A stretch of DNA of 60,000 nucleotides from Hydractinia symbiolongicarpus. Lineage: Eukaryota; Cnidaria; Hydrozoa; Anthoathecata; Hydractiniidae. Positions 19,741-30,159 of the stretch are shown here, piece after piece. Within the stretch, counting starts at the first letter, position 1; each line of letters begins with the position of its first letter. The notes under the pieces were generated by a model. The model was not told the origin of the DNA and did not search any database. It was given only the letters and a program-made list of their open reading frames with translations. The translations under genes and the position numbers were made by a program. Where the stretch lies: positions 14,324,001-14,384,000 of the forward strand of contig NC_079887.1 of the NCBI RefSeq assembly GCF_029227915.1, read 5' to 3'.

Positions 19741-21600
19741 ATACATCTGGTAAGTCGAGTTTACAATACGCTAGCCGATTCTTTTTATTATACTGGATTT
19801 ACGAAATAAACCTTGTAAGCTTAAGAAGTGCTAAATATAACAAAAATACCCAAATTTAAGGAAGGAAGCTAATTTCTTCTTCAAGATGTTGCTACAGTAG
19901 CAAAGAATTTTATAGATAATGTTTACATGCTTATATACTTTACATGTTTTTTTAAAAAATTAGTACGTTAACACTGCATGGGCCGTTGAATGTTATAGGG
20001 AGTCTGGTAGAGCGCGGACCCTAATAACGTTTGCGTAGCTCAAAAAAGAACATTAAATATTCCAGGACTCTTCATATAAGCCATGGCAGGGTATTATATC
20101 CCTTGATATTGGCGAGGGTAGCGATGTAAAATATGCACGTTTATCTATCTAGAATGATGTGAATACATTTTTATTTTACTGTTCGCTGGCAAATTTAAAA
20201 TATAAACAAGAAATGCTGCGCATATAAACAAATCGCGTGTTAGTGTTATTTGACTGGCTGTGTGAATGCTAAAAGTAGCAAAGAGAAAAGTATGACGTTA
20301 TATCACAGACAATGTACCAGTGTGGACTTGTCTGACAGCCGTCAATTTGTCCGTGACGTAACTCGATAGAAAGGATTCTGGGCTAGTTCTCGGCGGATGG
20401 GAAAATGTTACTGTAATTTTTTTCTGTTCATAAAGGTTTTCCCGCCCATGGAGATCTCGTTGAGCATATTCGTGATGGCGGTATGAACGCAAACACATTC
20501 TGTTAGTTCATATCAAGTCAGGGTTTCGAGCCAAAATTTGGCCTTGAATTTCCTGGACATTATTTACTGTTTCCTACAACCATTGAAATTATCAGGTTAA
20601 GAAACATAATCAAACTCAGCTTTCATGACATTTGGATAAGGGAACGTTTTTCCTAACATTTCGACCATGTTTTTAAAGTCACTGGCACAGTGTACACGCT
20701 TTATTTGACCATCATAATAGCTTAGAATTTTTTAATTAACATACCGAGTGTCCCTACTTGGCACTGAAACATTTTCCACATGAACAGACACAAAATTTGT
20801 TTTTATCTAGGTGGGTAAGGACGCGTAAGCATTTACAATAGGGCAGACTTGTAATCGTTCATTAAGCATGACAGGTTGGTTTACAGTAGCCTACGGGTTT
20901 ACAGTTGATGCTGCTCGTAGGACAAACAATGAATTCTTCATTTTATATCAAATAGTTTTCTAAAAGCGTCCTGATAAGCTAAAAAAATAATGAAAAGCCC
21001 TTGCAGGCTAAAAGATTTCGGATTCTTGTTCGTGTGTAATTTTGTTCTCTATACCTAGGTCGCCAGTAGTCTGTTTTGTACAGAACTTTTACAATGTTGT
21101 TCCGTTTTTGAAATAAACAGGTATTATCCCATGGTATTATCTTGAACTTGCAAAATGTTTCGTGTAGTACAAATATACAAAAAGTGAAAATTAATACTTT
21201 AACAATACTGCACTACACTTAACATTCATAAGAAAGAAACGAAGACGTTTTAGCAATCAATGTATTAAATATTATTGCTTGTGGTGTAGTGATATTTCGG
21301 AAATGTTTTATTATACCTGTGACATGACTAAAATCTTTATCACGTTTAAGATATCTCAGATTTGACCATAAAGTTAGATCTTACAAGTTTAAAAACAAAA
21401 AAGGAAATGGAAGAAGATGAAAGACACAAAAAGGTTCATTGGTTTAGAATTAACAATAGAGACTAAATCCTTAAGCACAAGTAACTGTGTTACCTGGCGT
21501 TGAACAACTGGAAGAGCGATTAATAAGAGGTGTAAGCTGTGCCATACATTCAGGTGAAGGGCTTTAGTATCGTATGTCAAAAATTTAGTGAGGCACAGAA
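19741..21600. other. Intergenic, nothing coding recognised
   Basis: AT-rich sequence. Short open frames (for example 20298-20498 on the minus strand) show no domain or splice context that I can support. Confidence 0.4.
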
Positions 21601-22030
21601 CATGATGTTTCTGGTGTAATATATTTTGAAAAAAATAACTTTTCACAGCTTTAGCTGAAATAAAAACACAGTTTACAACTCATTGCTACCCTGTTATAGT
21701 AAAAATAATTGGCCAACCTTTTTTATTTTTCAGAGAGCGTTCCGCCAAAAGTTCAAAGATGAATATTACTCCGGGCTGAGGGATTACTACAGGAAAACAA
21801 TGACACATATCCATAATACCCTTTTTTGAAAAAAAAACATTATCGTAACTTCGGATAAACAGAAACTCAGAAAACAACATTGGACTGAGCGCTTAGTACA
21901 GGTAAACTGTGTCGTCAATGTTTTTAGGCGTAATATATCCTTTTTAAAAAAACTTTATTGCAACTTCGGTTTAAATAAGAACATAGGAAAAACAGCCTGT
22001 CGTTACCCTGTCGAGCTAAAAAAAATCACT
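21600..22030. repeat. Three degenerate repeats
   Basis: A block of the form TAATAT(A)CC-TTTTTT-AAAAAAA-TTAT-GTAACTTCGG-TAAA followed by GAAA(C)TCAG/AACATAGGAAAA recurs at about 21615 (weak), 21815 and 21930. The last two copies share AACTTCGGATAAAC / AACTTCGGTTTAAA. Class unknown. Confidence 0.35.
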
Positions 22031-24460
22031 CAGAAATTCTATTTTGTGGAGTAAGTTTTCATAACACTAATAAATGGTGCCACTACCTACTTAACTGCAT
22101 TTAACATAACAAATATTCATATGAATTTTGTGTAGCTAGCCCAAACTGCATTTGACTACTTTTAGCCCAGAAGTAACTAAAGAGCTAGCTAGAAGAGAGC
22201 CACAACCCCAACATAAAAATAAATAATAATATACCAAACTTTAAAATAATAAGAATAAATAAGGCTAGTCAGCTAGCTGGCTTCAGGAGGAGGATGCTGC
22301 CTTGAAATATATGTTAGCTAGCTAAAATCTTGAAATTGGTTTGGTTCAGATTTTCACATGGCTAGAAAACGTGTTATTTTCATCTTAATAGGCGAAAACA
22401 TAGACACAATGTAGAGAATATCCTAAACCTTGATAGAACTGAAATTTAGACAGTTAAATAATTATACCAACACACCAACACAATGATTCGCAGCGTGGTA
22501 AAGTAAAGAAGCCGGAGTCTAACAAATATTGCGTCCTTGAACTCGGCTCTCGAACAAAATCCGCCTTGTTAAAAACATGAAAATTTGAAGGAGTATCTAG
22601 CATAGCTCATCAAATAATATTAAAATAACAGTCTATAACAATATTTGTGATCAAATGCATAACACAGTCTTTGTTCTTTTTGCCAATTTAACAAATATCA
22701 AGATACGCCATAGTCATATAACTATGGATACGCACACAGCTGTAGCGCTGGATCAGGTTGGACTTAAAACTTGAATTTGCACGCAAAGCATGATGGAAAG
22801 CAATGCATGCGTGGAAAAACATGCAAAAATGTCGACACGACGATCGCTTACTATACCAAACAACTCGCGTATACGCCATTTGAATAAAACTACATAGCGC
22901 GCTAGCTATAGCTGGCCATAGGCAAAACAGCGAGTAGCTATCCAGCTAAGAATCAGCTGGAAAAAATATACTGAGAGTTTCATTTTGACTTCTCCCTTAG
23001 TGGGTTAGGAGAACGGATTATAAGATTAGTTAGCTACCAAAAAGCAGTTTTAATAGTACGTTGCTCTTTCAACAAATAACAAAACCAAATATATTTTAAA
23101 AATTTTAACTAACAATACACAGTTTTATTTACAAGCTTCGTTAAAAATAAAATAAATAATGTAGACAACATAACACTTCTATGAAAGGAAGATCCAAAAA
23201 AAATCAAAGAAGATTGTGGCACAACTTGGCAGCAGGGAATTAAAATCTAAATTTCAGGAGTTTCAGTACAACTTTTCTGACTTTTGCAGGACAATATTAT
23301 AGAATCCAATCGAAATTAAATTCCAGGCGTTGAAAAGTTCTGGTGTTTGGGTACTTTTCCAGAAGTTTTGTCGTAAGGAAAAAAAAATCACAATACTTAA
23401 AAATTACTCTTTAGGACAATTTTTGGACATCTTTATGCACTCCACTTTAAGAAATTATCAAGTAACGCACACATCATTGAGGTGTACATTAGCTAATAAT
23501 TAGCGAATAATCCGTATTTTTTACATTTTTGGATTAAAATGTTTTTGTGTTGTAAATATCAGGGTAATTTAGGGTGCGCAAAGATCAACAAGGCATTTGC
23601 TCTATCACGTTCATCGTATAAAAGTATGAACAGTTGTTAACAAAAAGATCGTAACGTCAACAGCTTACTTTTTCATTTACAATACAACAACTCGACTAAA
23701 TAATTCTCCACTACGAAGATTAACCTGAACTACTGCACATGTAGATAAAAAAGTAACGATTCTAAAGTTAATAATAATGGAGTTAAATATCATGGTCGTA
23801 CAAACATGATAAAAAAGTAACTTAAACAAAGAAAGAACCATAAAAATAAATACGCTAGCAATGGTTTTACCCATTTTTCGTGTCTTAAAGTGGATTTCTG
23901 CGCTACAAATATTTTAACTAAAAACGTAACTGCTCAGTAAGGTTAAATGAAATTGCAGACATTAGATTTGATTCGCGTTTTAAGAAGCACATAAATTTTT
24001 TTTATTTTAATCGTTTTAAACCATAAATGATCGCTGAATTTAAGAAGGTAATAAAGATTTTAATGCTTACTTTATTCTCTCTTTTAGGCCATTCTTTTTT
24101 ATATACACGGGCCACTGTATTATGATCAGAATTTTAGTATGATGTCCAAGAGAGTCTAGTGACGTGAATTTGTAAACACACCTTAACTTTGAAGACTAGT
24201 GAAGACATGTTAAATTAAGTTGGGTGGTATTTTTAATTTCACTGTTTGTATTTTGATTACTTATACAGTTATATTGTAACTTTGATGTAATAAGTCCTTA
24301 TCCTGGGTAAACAATTTCGATACTAATATTACAGTCCTGACTGCTTGCATTCGTGGGCTCACTTTAAAAAATGACTAATCCGAGCGTAATGCTTTTTGCA
24401 CTTCATAGTTCTTCAATGCACATCATGTTCCTATCGTTCTTCATTCTTCACAAGTGATTC
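22030..24460. other. Intergenic, GCTAGCTA-rich stretch then nothing recognised
   Basis: Between ~22130 and 22950 the palindromic words GCTAGC and AGCTAGCT recur about eight times. The rest to 24460 is AT-rich. A minus-strand frame at 23677-23874 starts with a hydrophobic stretch but has no other support. Confidence 0.35.
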
Positions 24461-24464
24461 TTGA

Positions 24465-24603
24465 ATCAGTTGAATCAGTAAAGAAACAGGGCAGAAACTC
24501 TTTATGATATGGACATGAGGTTGATTTTGACGTTTCGTGAAATCTTTCTTTTATGGCGAGTGTGAGCTGCATGAACAATATTCTTTGCAGAATAACACTG
24601 AAT
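24465..24603 (+). pseudogene. MULE (Mutator-like) transposase gene, N-terminal fragment
   Basis: One frame reads ETLYDMDMRLILTFREI, which matches in order the YE-N-R-V-AFREIG region that precedes the Mutator-like transposase core in animal MULE proteins; a shifted frame then reads CMNNILCRITLN. The sequence stops at the left end of ISL2EU-like element A, and the next part of the same protein resumes at about 31100 after that element's right end. Frame shifts show it is dead. Confidence 0.5.
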
Positions 24604-24678
24604 ACGGGTTTCTCGTATTCCTAGCCTCGTTTTCAAGTTACCCTAGAACCGAGGCTTAGGATGGAAGAACGTAATCAA

Positions 24679-25278
24679 AATGGCTACAGAAAGTGGAAGT
24701 AGCAGTGCTGTGAGTAAAAAGAATTGTTGGAACTGTTATGGAGAAATATCAATTTATTAATTGTAATTATTAACGAGTTAAAAAACAAGTTGCTGCATTA
24801 GATACTTGAGGATAATCTTTGTCTCTTCTTCCTGCGTTCACATTAAATCAAATTAAAAAGCATCGTTTAAGTAGTGAAAAAAAACGCCAGAAAGTTAAAT
24901 ATCAAAAACTGATCGCAGAAAAAATTTTAAAAAACGAGAGATATTTAACTTCAGATTCAGTGAAAACAAAATGGAATGAACAATGCTTTTATTTAAAATG
25001 CCAATGAAGGCAAATAAGCAGAAAAAAAATATGTGTCTGTAGCATTGGGCAGGTCTAGTGGAAAAGTTAACAATTACATAATGGCATTCCTACTTGAGAT
25101 TGCAGACTATCCTTGTACAAGTTGTCTACGACAGTGGGTGGTTCCAGGCGAAGCGTCGAATAAAGCTCCTGTTATGGATACAGTTATTCAAAGTCAGACT
25201 ATTTCAGGAGGAATATCATTGACTCTATACGATCCTAGGAGAGATAAAAATACACCGCAAGATATATTTTGGATTTAA
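24679..25278 (+). pseudogene. SWIM/YqaJ-type ORF of element A, broken
   Basis: It starts ATGGCTACAGAAAGTGG (MATESGSSSAVS), the same start as copy B. A stop occurs soon after, then frames restart: KHRLSSEKKRQKV, YLTSDSVKTKWNEQCFYLKCQ, VALGRSSGKV, YIMAFLLEIADY and WVVPGEASNKAPV follow in the same order as in copies B and C. The Cys-rich part of the SWIM finger is deleted. It is a relic with at least three frame breaks. Confidence 0.7.
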
Positions 25279-25622
25279 TGCAGTTTCACGAAGTTTGAAT
25301 TAGCTGTGGAAATTGTCAAGAAAATGAAAGATTGGTTCACGCGATACTCGTAAGGTATTTATTTAATTTTTTTTTTTTTGAAAGCCTTGTTACTTTTTTT
25401 ATAAGAAGAACAGATCTTTCATATACTGTACGTGAGAATTTTAGACATGGGTAACTGTATGAACCTATAGCTCGAGAAAAATATGAACACACTATATAAT
25501 TTTACTTAAACCGCGATGTGGAAAAAAGAAAAACTGGATGTGTAATACGGATTTCTCGTATTCCCTGCCCCGTTTTCAAGTTGCCTTAGAACCGAGGCTT
25601 GGAATGGTACAATATTGTCAAA

Positions 25623-26502
25623 ATGGCTACGGAAAGTGGAAGAAGCAGTGCTGTGAGTAAAGAAGAATTGTTGGAACTGTTATTAAGAGATATTGATTTA
25701 CCAATTGCAATTATTAACGAGTCAAAAAAACAAGTTGTTGAATTAGATACTTGGGGAACGTCTTTATCTCTTATTCCTGCGTTCACAATAAAAGAAATTG
25801 AAGAACATCGTTTAAGAAGTGGGAAAACGCCAGAGAGTTCTATAATAAAAACTCTTGATCGTGGGAGAAAGTTTAAAAATGAAATATTTAACTTCAGATT
25901 CAGTGAGTAAAAAATGGGATGAAAAATGCTTTTATTTAAAATGCCAGTGTAAGGCAAGCATGAAGAAAGAAAAACGAGATGTGTCTGTAGCACTGTGTAG
26001 GTCAAGTGGAAAAGTTAGCAATGCAAAATGTTCTTGTCCTGCTGGCTTAAGTGACTACCGCAACCACATAATGGCATTCCTACTTGAGATTGCGGACTAT
26101 TCCTTAAACCAGCTCCCAAATGTGCCACACTGCAAGATAGCTTGAATTTAATGCAGGCTAAGTTGCAGGAGAGGGACAAAAAAATTGGATTTGCTTGTTG
26201 TGTACATACCGCCTGTTGGATTGAAACAAGAAAAAATAAACACAAAATTTGGTCAATTTGTTGTTGGTTCACCTCTTTCTTTTCACCTGAATCCAGTTGG
26301 TTTTACAACGAAAGTTGAAACAAACATAAACAAAATAAAAAATCTGTTATATAGTGAGCACGATTACACTGAACTACCCTTATTATTTATAAAAGATGAA
26401 AATGAGCTAGTATCAAAAGATTGGGTCAATACTCCTACAGAACAGAACTATCTAAATTCTATCAAAATATCTAGAAAAAATATATATAGGCATAAAATGT
26501 AA
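25623..26502 (+). pseudogene. SWIM/YqaJ-type ORF of element B, frameshifted and truncated
   Basis: From ATG 25623 (MATESGRSSAVSKEELLELL) one frame runs to ~25910, then shifts to a frame with FLTSDSVSKKWDEKCFYLK and KCQCKA, then KCSCPAGLSDYRNHIMAFL, which is a SWIM zinc finger (CxC...CxH) whose third ligand Cys is Arg. A third frame (26185-26502) carries a segment that in relatives links SWIM to the YqaJ nuclease. The nuclease itself is absent: the sequence stops short and runs into AAATTTTATAGG triplicates. In intact relatives the protein is a candidate nuclease accessory to transposition. Confidence 0.7.
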
Positions 26503-26541
26503 AAATTTATAGGAAATTTTATAGGAAATTTTATAGGAAAA
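26503..26541. repeat. 15-bp direct repeats at a deletion junction
   Basis: AATTTTATAGGAAA-type units occur three times in a row between the ends of the two convergent ORFs of element B, where the nuclease domain of one and the catalytic domain of the other are missing. They may mark the deletion junction. Confidence 0.6.
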
Positions 26542-27133
26542 AAGCTGAAAGAAAATCGTTGCGTTGTTGAAATTCTTGTATTTTTTCTCTCAGTTCTTTT
26601 AATTCCCTTTTCAGTATATCAAGCTCCGTAACCTCTTGTGAAATTTCCCCATCAAATTGGTCAGCAGACACTACAACAGACTCTCCGGACTCTGAAATGA
26701 CCTCTTCACTTTTACTGCTGCTACTACTAGGGATATGCCTCTCTTTAGGTGGGGGTCTTCTACGTACTTTGTGTGTCTCTATTTTAAAGATAAAAGGTAC
26801 AGCATCAGCGACTTTTTTACCAACTCCCAATGTAATTCTGATATTTTCAGTTTTGAAATGAAACTTGCACACTCTATAATTTTTTTTTGGATCCTCAATG
26901 TTAAAATTATCAGCGCCACCTTTTCTTCTAACATTTCTAATAACATTGGTCCACTGTCGTCTTAGGGTTTCTTGTTTAGGAATTCTAAAAAGTCCAATGT
27001 TTGTTTTCTTTCTGTCTGAGTCGTAAAGAGCACTTTTACAGCCAGGAATACAATAATAATTCCCAAATCCACCAGATAAATTTTTTTGAGGACGAGTTTT
27101 ACTAATACCTGCGTATACTTCTTGTGAATTCAT
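26531..27133 (-). CDS. THAP-domain protein (DNA-binding half of a transposase)
   Basis: A 200-residue uninterrupted frame. Residues ~25-116 form a THAP zinc finger of C2CH type: Cys28 and Cys32, Trp61, Cys89, His92 and AVPFIF at 111-116 (usual AVPTIF). Residues ~165-193 are a Glu/Lys/Leu-rich coiled coil, as often follows THAP domains. THAP is the DNA-binding module of several transposases, including ISL2EU. No DDE catalytic domain follows; the frame ends after the coiled coil next to the 15-bp repeats, so the protein is either truncated or kept as a DNA-binding remnant. It is convergent with the SWIM ORF of the same element. Confidence 0.75.
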   Translation of the reverse strand: MNSQEVYAGISKTRPQKNLSGGFGNYYCIPGCKSALYDSDRKKTNIGLFRIPKQETLRRQWTNVIRNVRRKGGADNFNIEDPKKNYRVCKFHFKTENIRITLGVGKKVADAVPFIFKIETHKVRRRPPPKERHIPSSSSSKSEEVISESGESVVVSADQFDGEISQEVTELDILKRELKELREKIQEFQQRNDFLSAFFL

Positions 27134-27484
27134 TTTTTATTTTTAACTGTGGAACACATAGTTTCTAAAATGAGCGGCAAGTCACCCTGGTCGCGAAAAA
27201 TTTCCTGATCTTTTCAGTATCTCCACTTTATCAACATACGCAGTTGGGTAGGTAGGTAGCGTTGATTCTTTCGAAGGTTTTTAGGATGAGTTTCCATTTC
27301 AAGCCATCTTGAATTTTCTGACTTCCAGCGCTGTGAGGAGACAAAACCGTGGAGTGTGAAAAGTAAGTTGATTATTTAATGACTTATTGGTTTTACTGTC
27401 TGTTGTTCTAGTTCCTGAGTATATACTAAGCTTGTGTATTGAGCTTGGCACTCATTTCTATTCGTTTTCCACAGTCTCACCAAT

Positions 27485-28200
27485 GTGGTTGCAGCCACCA
27501 ATAACATGCTTTTTCTTTTTTTTTTTTGTCGTGATTCGCTGAAAATTCTGCTCTTTGCTTCTGGAAATATAGAATTGAATCCAGGTCCTCATATAAAATG
27601 TATTCAAGCTTCATTTCACCAGGGTCACGAAAAGTTTGGAAATACTAGAGGAAGACAATGCTCCTGCATATCCCTCTTTAGTATATGCTTTTTAACTTTC
27701 AAAGCAGTAAGTCGATGGACATGCAATGACTTAGAATATATATTTGAGCAAGGTGACACATAGTATAAACAACAAAACAGTCTTGAGTTCCTCTCTGCTG
27801 CAGAACTCCCGAAATCTATTACTATACAGCATTTAACTATAAACCTCAATTTCACAACAGATTTCTTCGGATTTCTCCACAGAGGCTCTAATTCGCAATC
27901 TGAATTTATTCGTAACATACAGTTGCAATGATTTCATTGGGATTTTAATTTTCATAAGTGGATACACTTTTGCAGTCATTCCAAACAAGCGCCATTAATA
28001 TTTGGTAGATTCTCATAGCCGGGATGAGACAGGCATGCCTTCCGGAACAGGCTCTGCAATCATAATAAAATTTGCTGATGTTGTGCAGCTTACTGGCTAC
28101 ATTTTTGAAGCTTATTCTAACAGTTCATAAGTCCAATTCAGTACGAACTCCAGTTCATTGCAGTGGAGGATGATGTATGTTTGGCTAGTGACAGAAGTAA
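27485..28200 (+). pseudogene. 2A-like motif plus USP-like protease region, broken
   Basis: The first frame contains GNIELNPGP at 27563-27589, a 2A-type ribosome-skipping motif in which the usual Asp is Asn. It continues KCIQASFHQGHEKFG and RGRQCSCISL, then WTCNDLEYIFEQGD. That order (HQG, RGxQC, W-DL-IL-GD) is that of OTU/USP-like cysteine protease domains found in large mobile-element proteins; the Cys of RGRQC would be the nucleophile. Further segments (ELPKSITIQH, FFGFLHRG, PIQYELQFI) follow after stops and shifts. Protein is dead. Family call is by resemblance only. Confidence 0.55.
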
Positions 28201-28225
28201 AATTGTAGCAAAACACAGGTCTGAA

Positions 28226-28380
28226 GGAAACTTATTTCTAATGCTAAAATAAAAAATGCTTAACGCCTGCATAAGAAAAAAGCTTCATGTGAAGGTCACA
28301 TTTCAAGGAAACTTGTTTCTAATGGTAATGCTGAAATAAAAAATGCTCAATGCCTGCATAAGAAAAAAGCTTCATCTTGA
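28226..28380. repeat. Two-copy tandem duplication
   Basis: GGAAACTTATTTCTAATG ... GCCTGCATAAGAAAAAAGCT at 28226 is repeated from 28317 with small changes. The duplication splits the coding remnant. Confidence 0.75.
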
Positions 28381-28399
28381 CTTGACTGTGTAAAAAAAT

Positions 28400-29150
28400 T
28401 TTGAGAAAAAATACAACTCGGTCCTGTCCACATTTGCGTTATATGTAATAGGTGTTTATATCGGAGATCTGTCAAATTATCTCAACACAAATGTAGTAAG
28501 TTCAGATGGCAAGAAATATATTTGTTTTACATGTTCTTCGAAAGTGTCAAAAAATAAAATTCCCTGCCAAGCAGTGTTCAAAAAGTTGGATGTTATTGAT
28601 ATTCCAATTGAGATATCTAGATTGAATAAATTAGAGACTGCTCTGATTTCAAGGAGGTTACTTTTCAAAAAAATTGTCATTATGTCCAAAGGGCAAATGC
28701 CAAAACGCAAAGGGGCAATTTGCAATATTCCTGTTTTAGTAAGTGAGACATTCAATTCTTTGCCATGTAACGTCGATTGACATAAAGTCGTTTAATACGA
28801 AAACGTTTTGCACCAACTGCAAGGAAGAGATAGTGCCAGAAGATGACGACATTGTAGAATGGCCTAACTGTGATAATGTTATGTCGACTGAGGAATGCTC
28901 ATCACGCCGTATCTTAGCTTTCACCTTTCGAGATGAAATTTCAATGGAGAAAGTTCAATGCTACTCAAACTTCAACCTAATTGAGAAGTTCTATGGCTCA
29001 ATTACCTCATCAAAGATGAAGTTAGCCAAGGTCATGCTAACGACCCGTGCAAAGATAACGTGGGATGCTGACGAGGAAAAGATTACATCAATAACCCAAC
29101 CGGATGAAGAAGATGAAGACAAAGAAAACACGATGTTGGAGGGGGAGTGA
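28400..29150 (+). pseudogene. DUF6570-like and zinc-ribbon fragments of a Helitron-type protein
   Basis: The first frame (to 28780) holds CFTCSSKVSKNKIPCQAVF, IPIEISRLNKLE, ALISRRLLFKKI and KGQMPKRKGAICNIPV, the order seen in DUF6570, which sits ahead of Helitron replication proteins. A frame change near 28760 leads into TKTFCTNCKEEI and VEWPNCDNVMS, a CxxC...PxC zinc-ribbon, followed by AFTFRDEIS and TTSKMKLAKVMLTT-like segments and an acidic tail ending 29150. Joining these two without a helicase suggests a large internal deletion. The second part resembles single-strand-binding (RPA-like) modules but this is not certain. Confidence 0.5.
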
Positions 29151-30130
29151 TCTTTGGCCCTTGCGATGAACTTGATTATGAATATTTGATCTGTCGAAGC
29201 TTTTTCAACTAAATTTTGTTACTTTTTCAGTTTTTAGGCTGACGTACCTTTCTTTGTTCAATGCACGTATTTTCTTATAAGCAACCTCGTTCCTTAGCAA
29301 GTTGCTTGATTTTTTTCAGGTTTGCCTAGGGTTCCTTATTAAAAAATCATATGTACGTCATGTTTGTTTTCTTCATATTTACTCAGATTTATTTTATTTA
29401 GTTATAACTTCTGCTTTAACTCATATGTTATCCTGACGTCTAGTTTTATTTCTATGATGGAGTTGTTTTGCATTATCATATTGTGACAAAGAAAATGTCG
29501 TTTTTTATTCTTCACAATACCAAAGTATACAACTATCTTCCTCATCTTCGTGATTGGAATCTACAGCAAGAAAATCAGGCCCTGCTATTGCCATGTCGGA
29601 CTCTCAAATTTCGTATTCATTGTGAATTTCAATCACAAAGTCCCACAAACCTTTTTTAGAGTTATCGGTCAGTAGACCGCAGCACAACTTGCTAACATTG
29701 GAAATCCAAAATCCTTCAGCCTGCTAGAGCGTTTTCATTAAATACTTCAATTTCTTGTGTTAGTAATTTTTGCCCAAGAAAAATTTGCGAAGTAAATTCG
29801 CGCGTACAGCCTTTGGGCATCATTATTTCGCTATAGTTTTACCAAGTTCGACTCTCTTGGCAGCCGCTCGCCGTTGGACCAATCCGATTGGTATGAAATG
29901 TAAACAACGTAACCCCTTCCCCACTGATCCCACAGAATATTTGATTGAACGTAGCATATTTTGGGTTACATTTTGTTTTTCTTTTGTGTGCGCCAAAAGA
30001 CTGGGGATACATGGAGGATGTACGCGCACGTACAAAGTTTCTGCGCTTGCGTACGCGCAGGCAAGTTGAGGTCGGCCTTTGCATTTAAAGCGCTATTCCT
30101 TCAATCAAATTTTGCGGTAGGTTCCACAGT
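29151..30130. other. Non-coding 3' part of the insert
   Basis: AT-rich DNA between the coding remnants and the right inverted end. Overlapping open frames on both strands at 29770-30084 have no recognisable domain. Confidence 0.4.
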
Positions 30131-30159
30131 TCTTTAGCCGCCCGGCTTTCTTGTTGTTT

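Larger units (their letters stand above)
27145..30131 (+). mobile_element. ~3 kb insert within element B, 11-bp inverted ends
   Basis: The boundary is seen by comparing B with A. In A the THAP 5' region continues directly into GCCAACTCAACCACAAG and the right end; in B that continuation is found only at ~30150. The intervening DNA begins AACTGTGGAAC and ends GTTCCACAGTT. It carries plus-strand remnants of a 2A/USP-like region, a DUF6570-like region and a zinc-ribbon region. That content resembles Helitron/Helentron-related proteins; the inverted ends are unusual for classical Helitrons. Class uncertain. Confidence 0.5.

Noticed and set aside
23677-23874. Possible secreted peptide (hydrophobic N-terminus)
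   Set aside because: A single hydrophobic segment in AT-rich DNA is expected by chance; no cleavage-site, splice or repeat evidence.
29770-30084. Overlapping open frames on both strands
   Set aside because: No domain, no codon-level pattern, and located within the non-coding part of a transposon insert.
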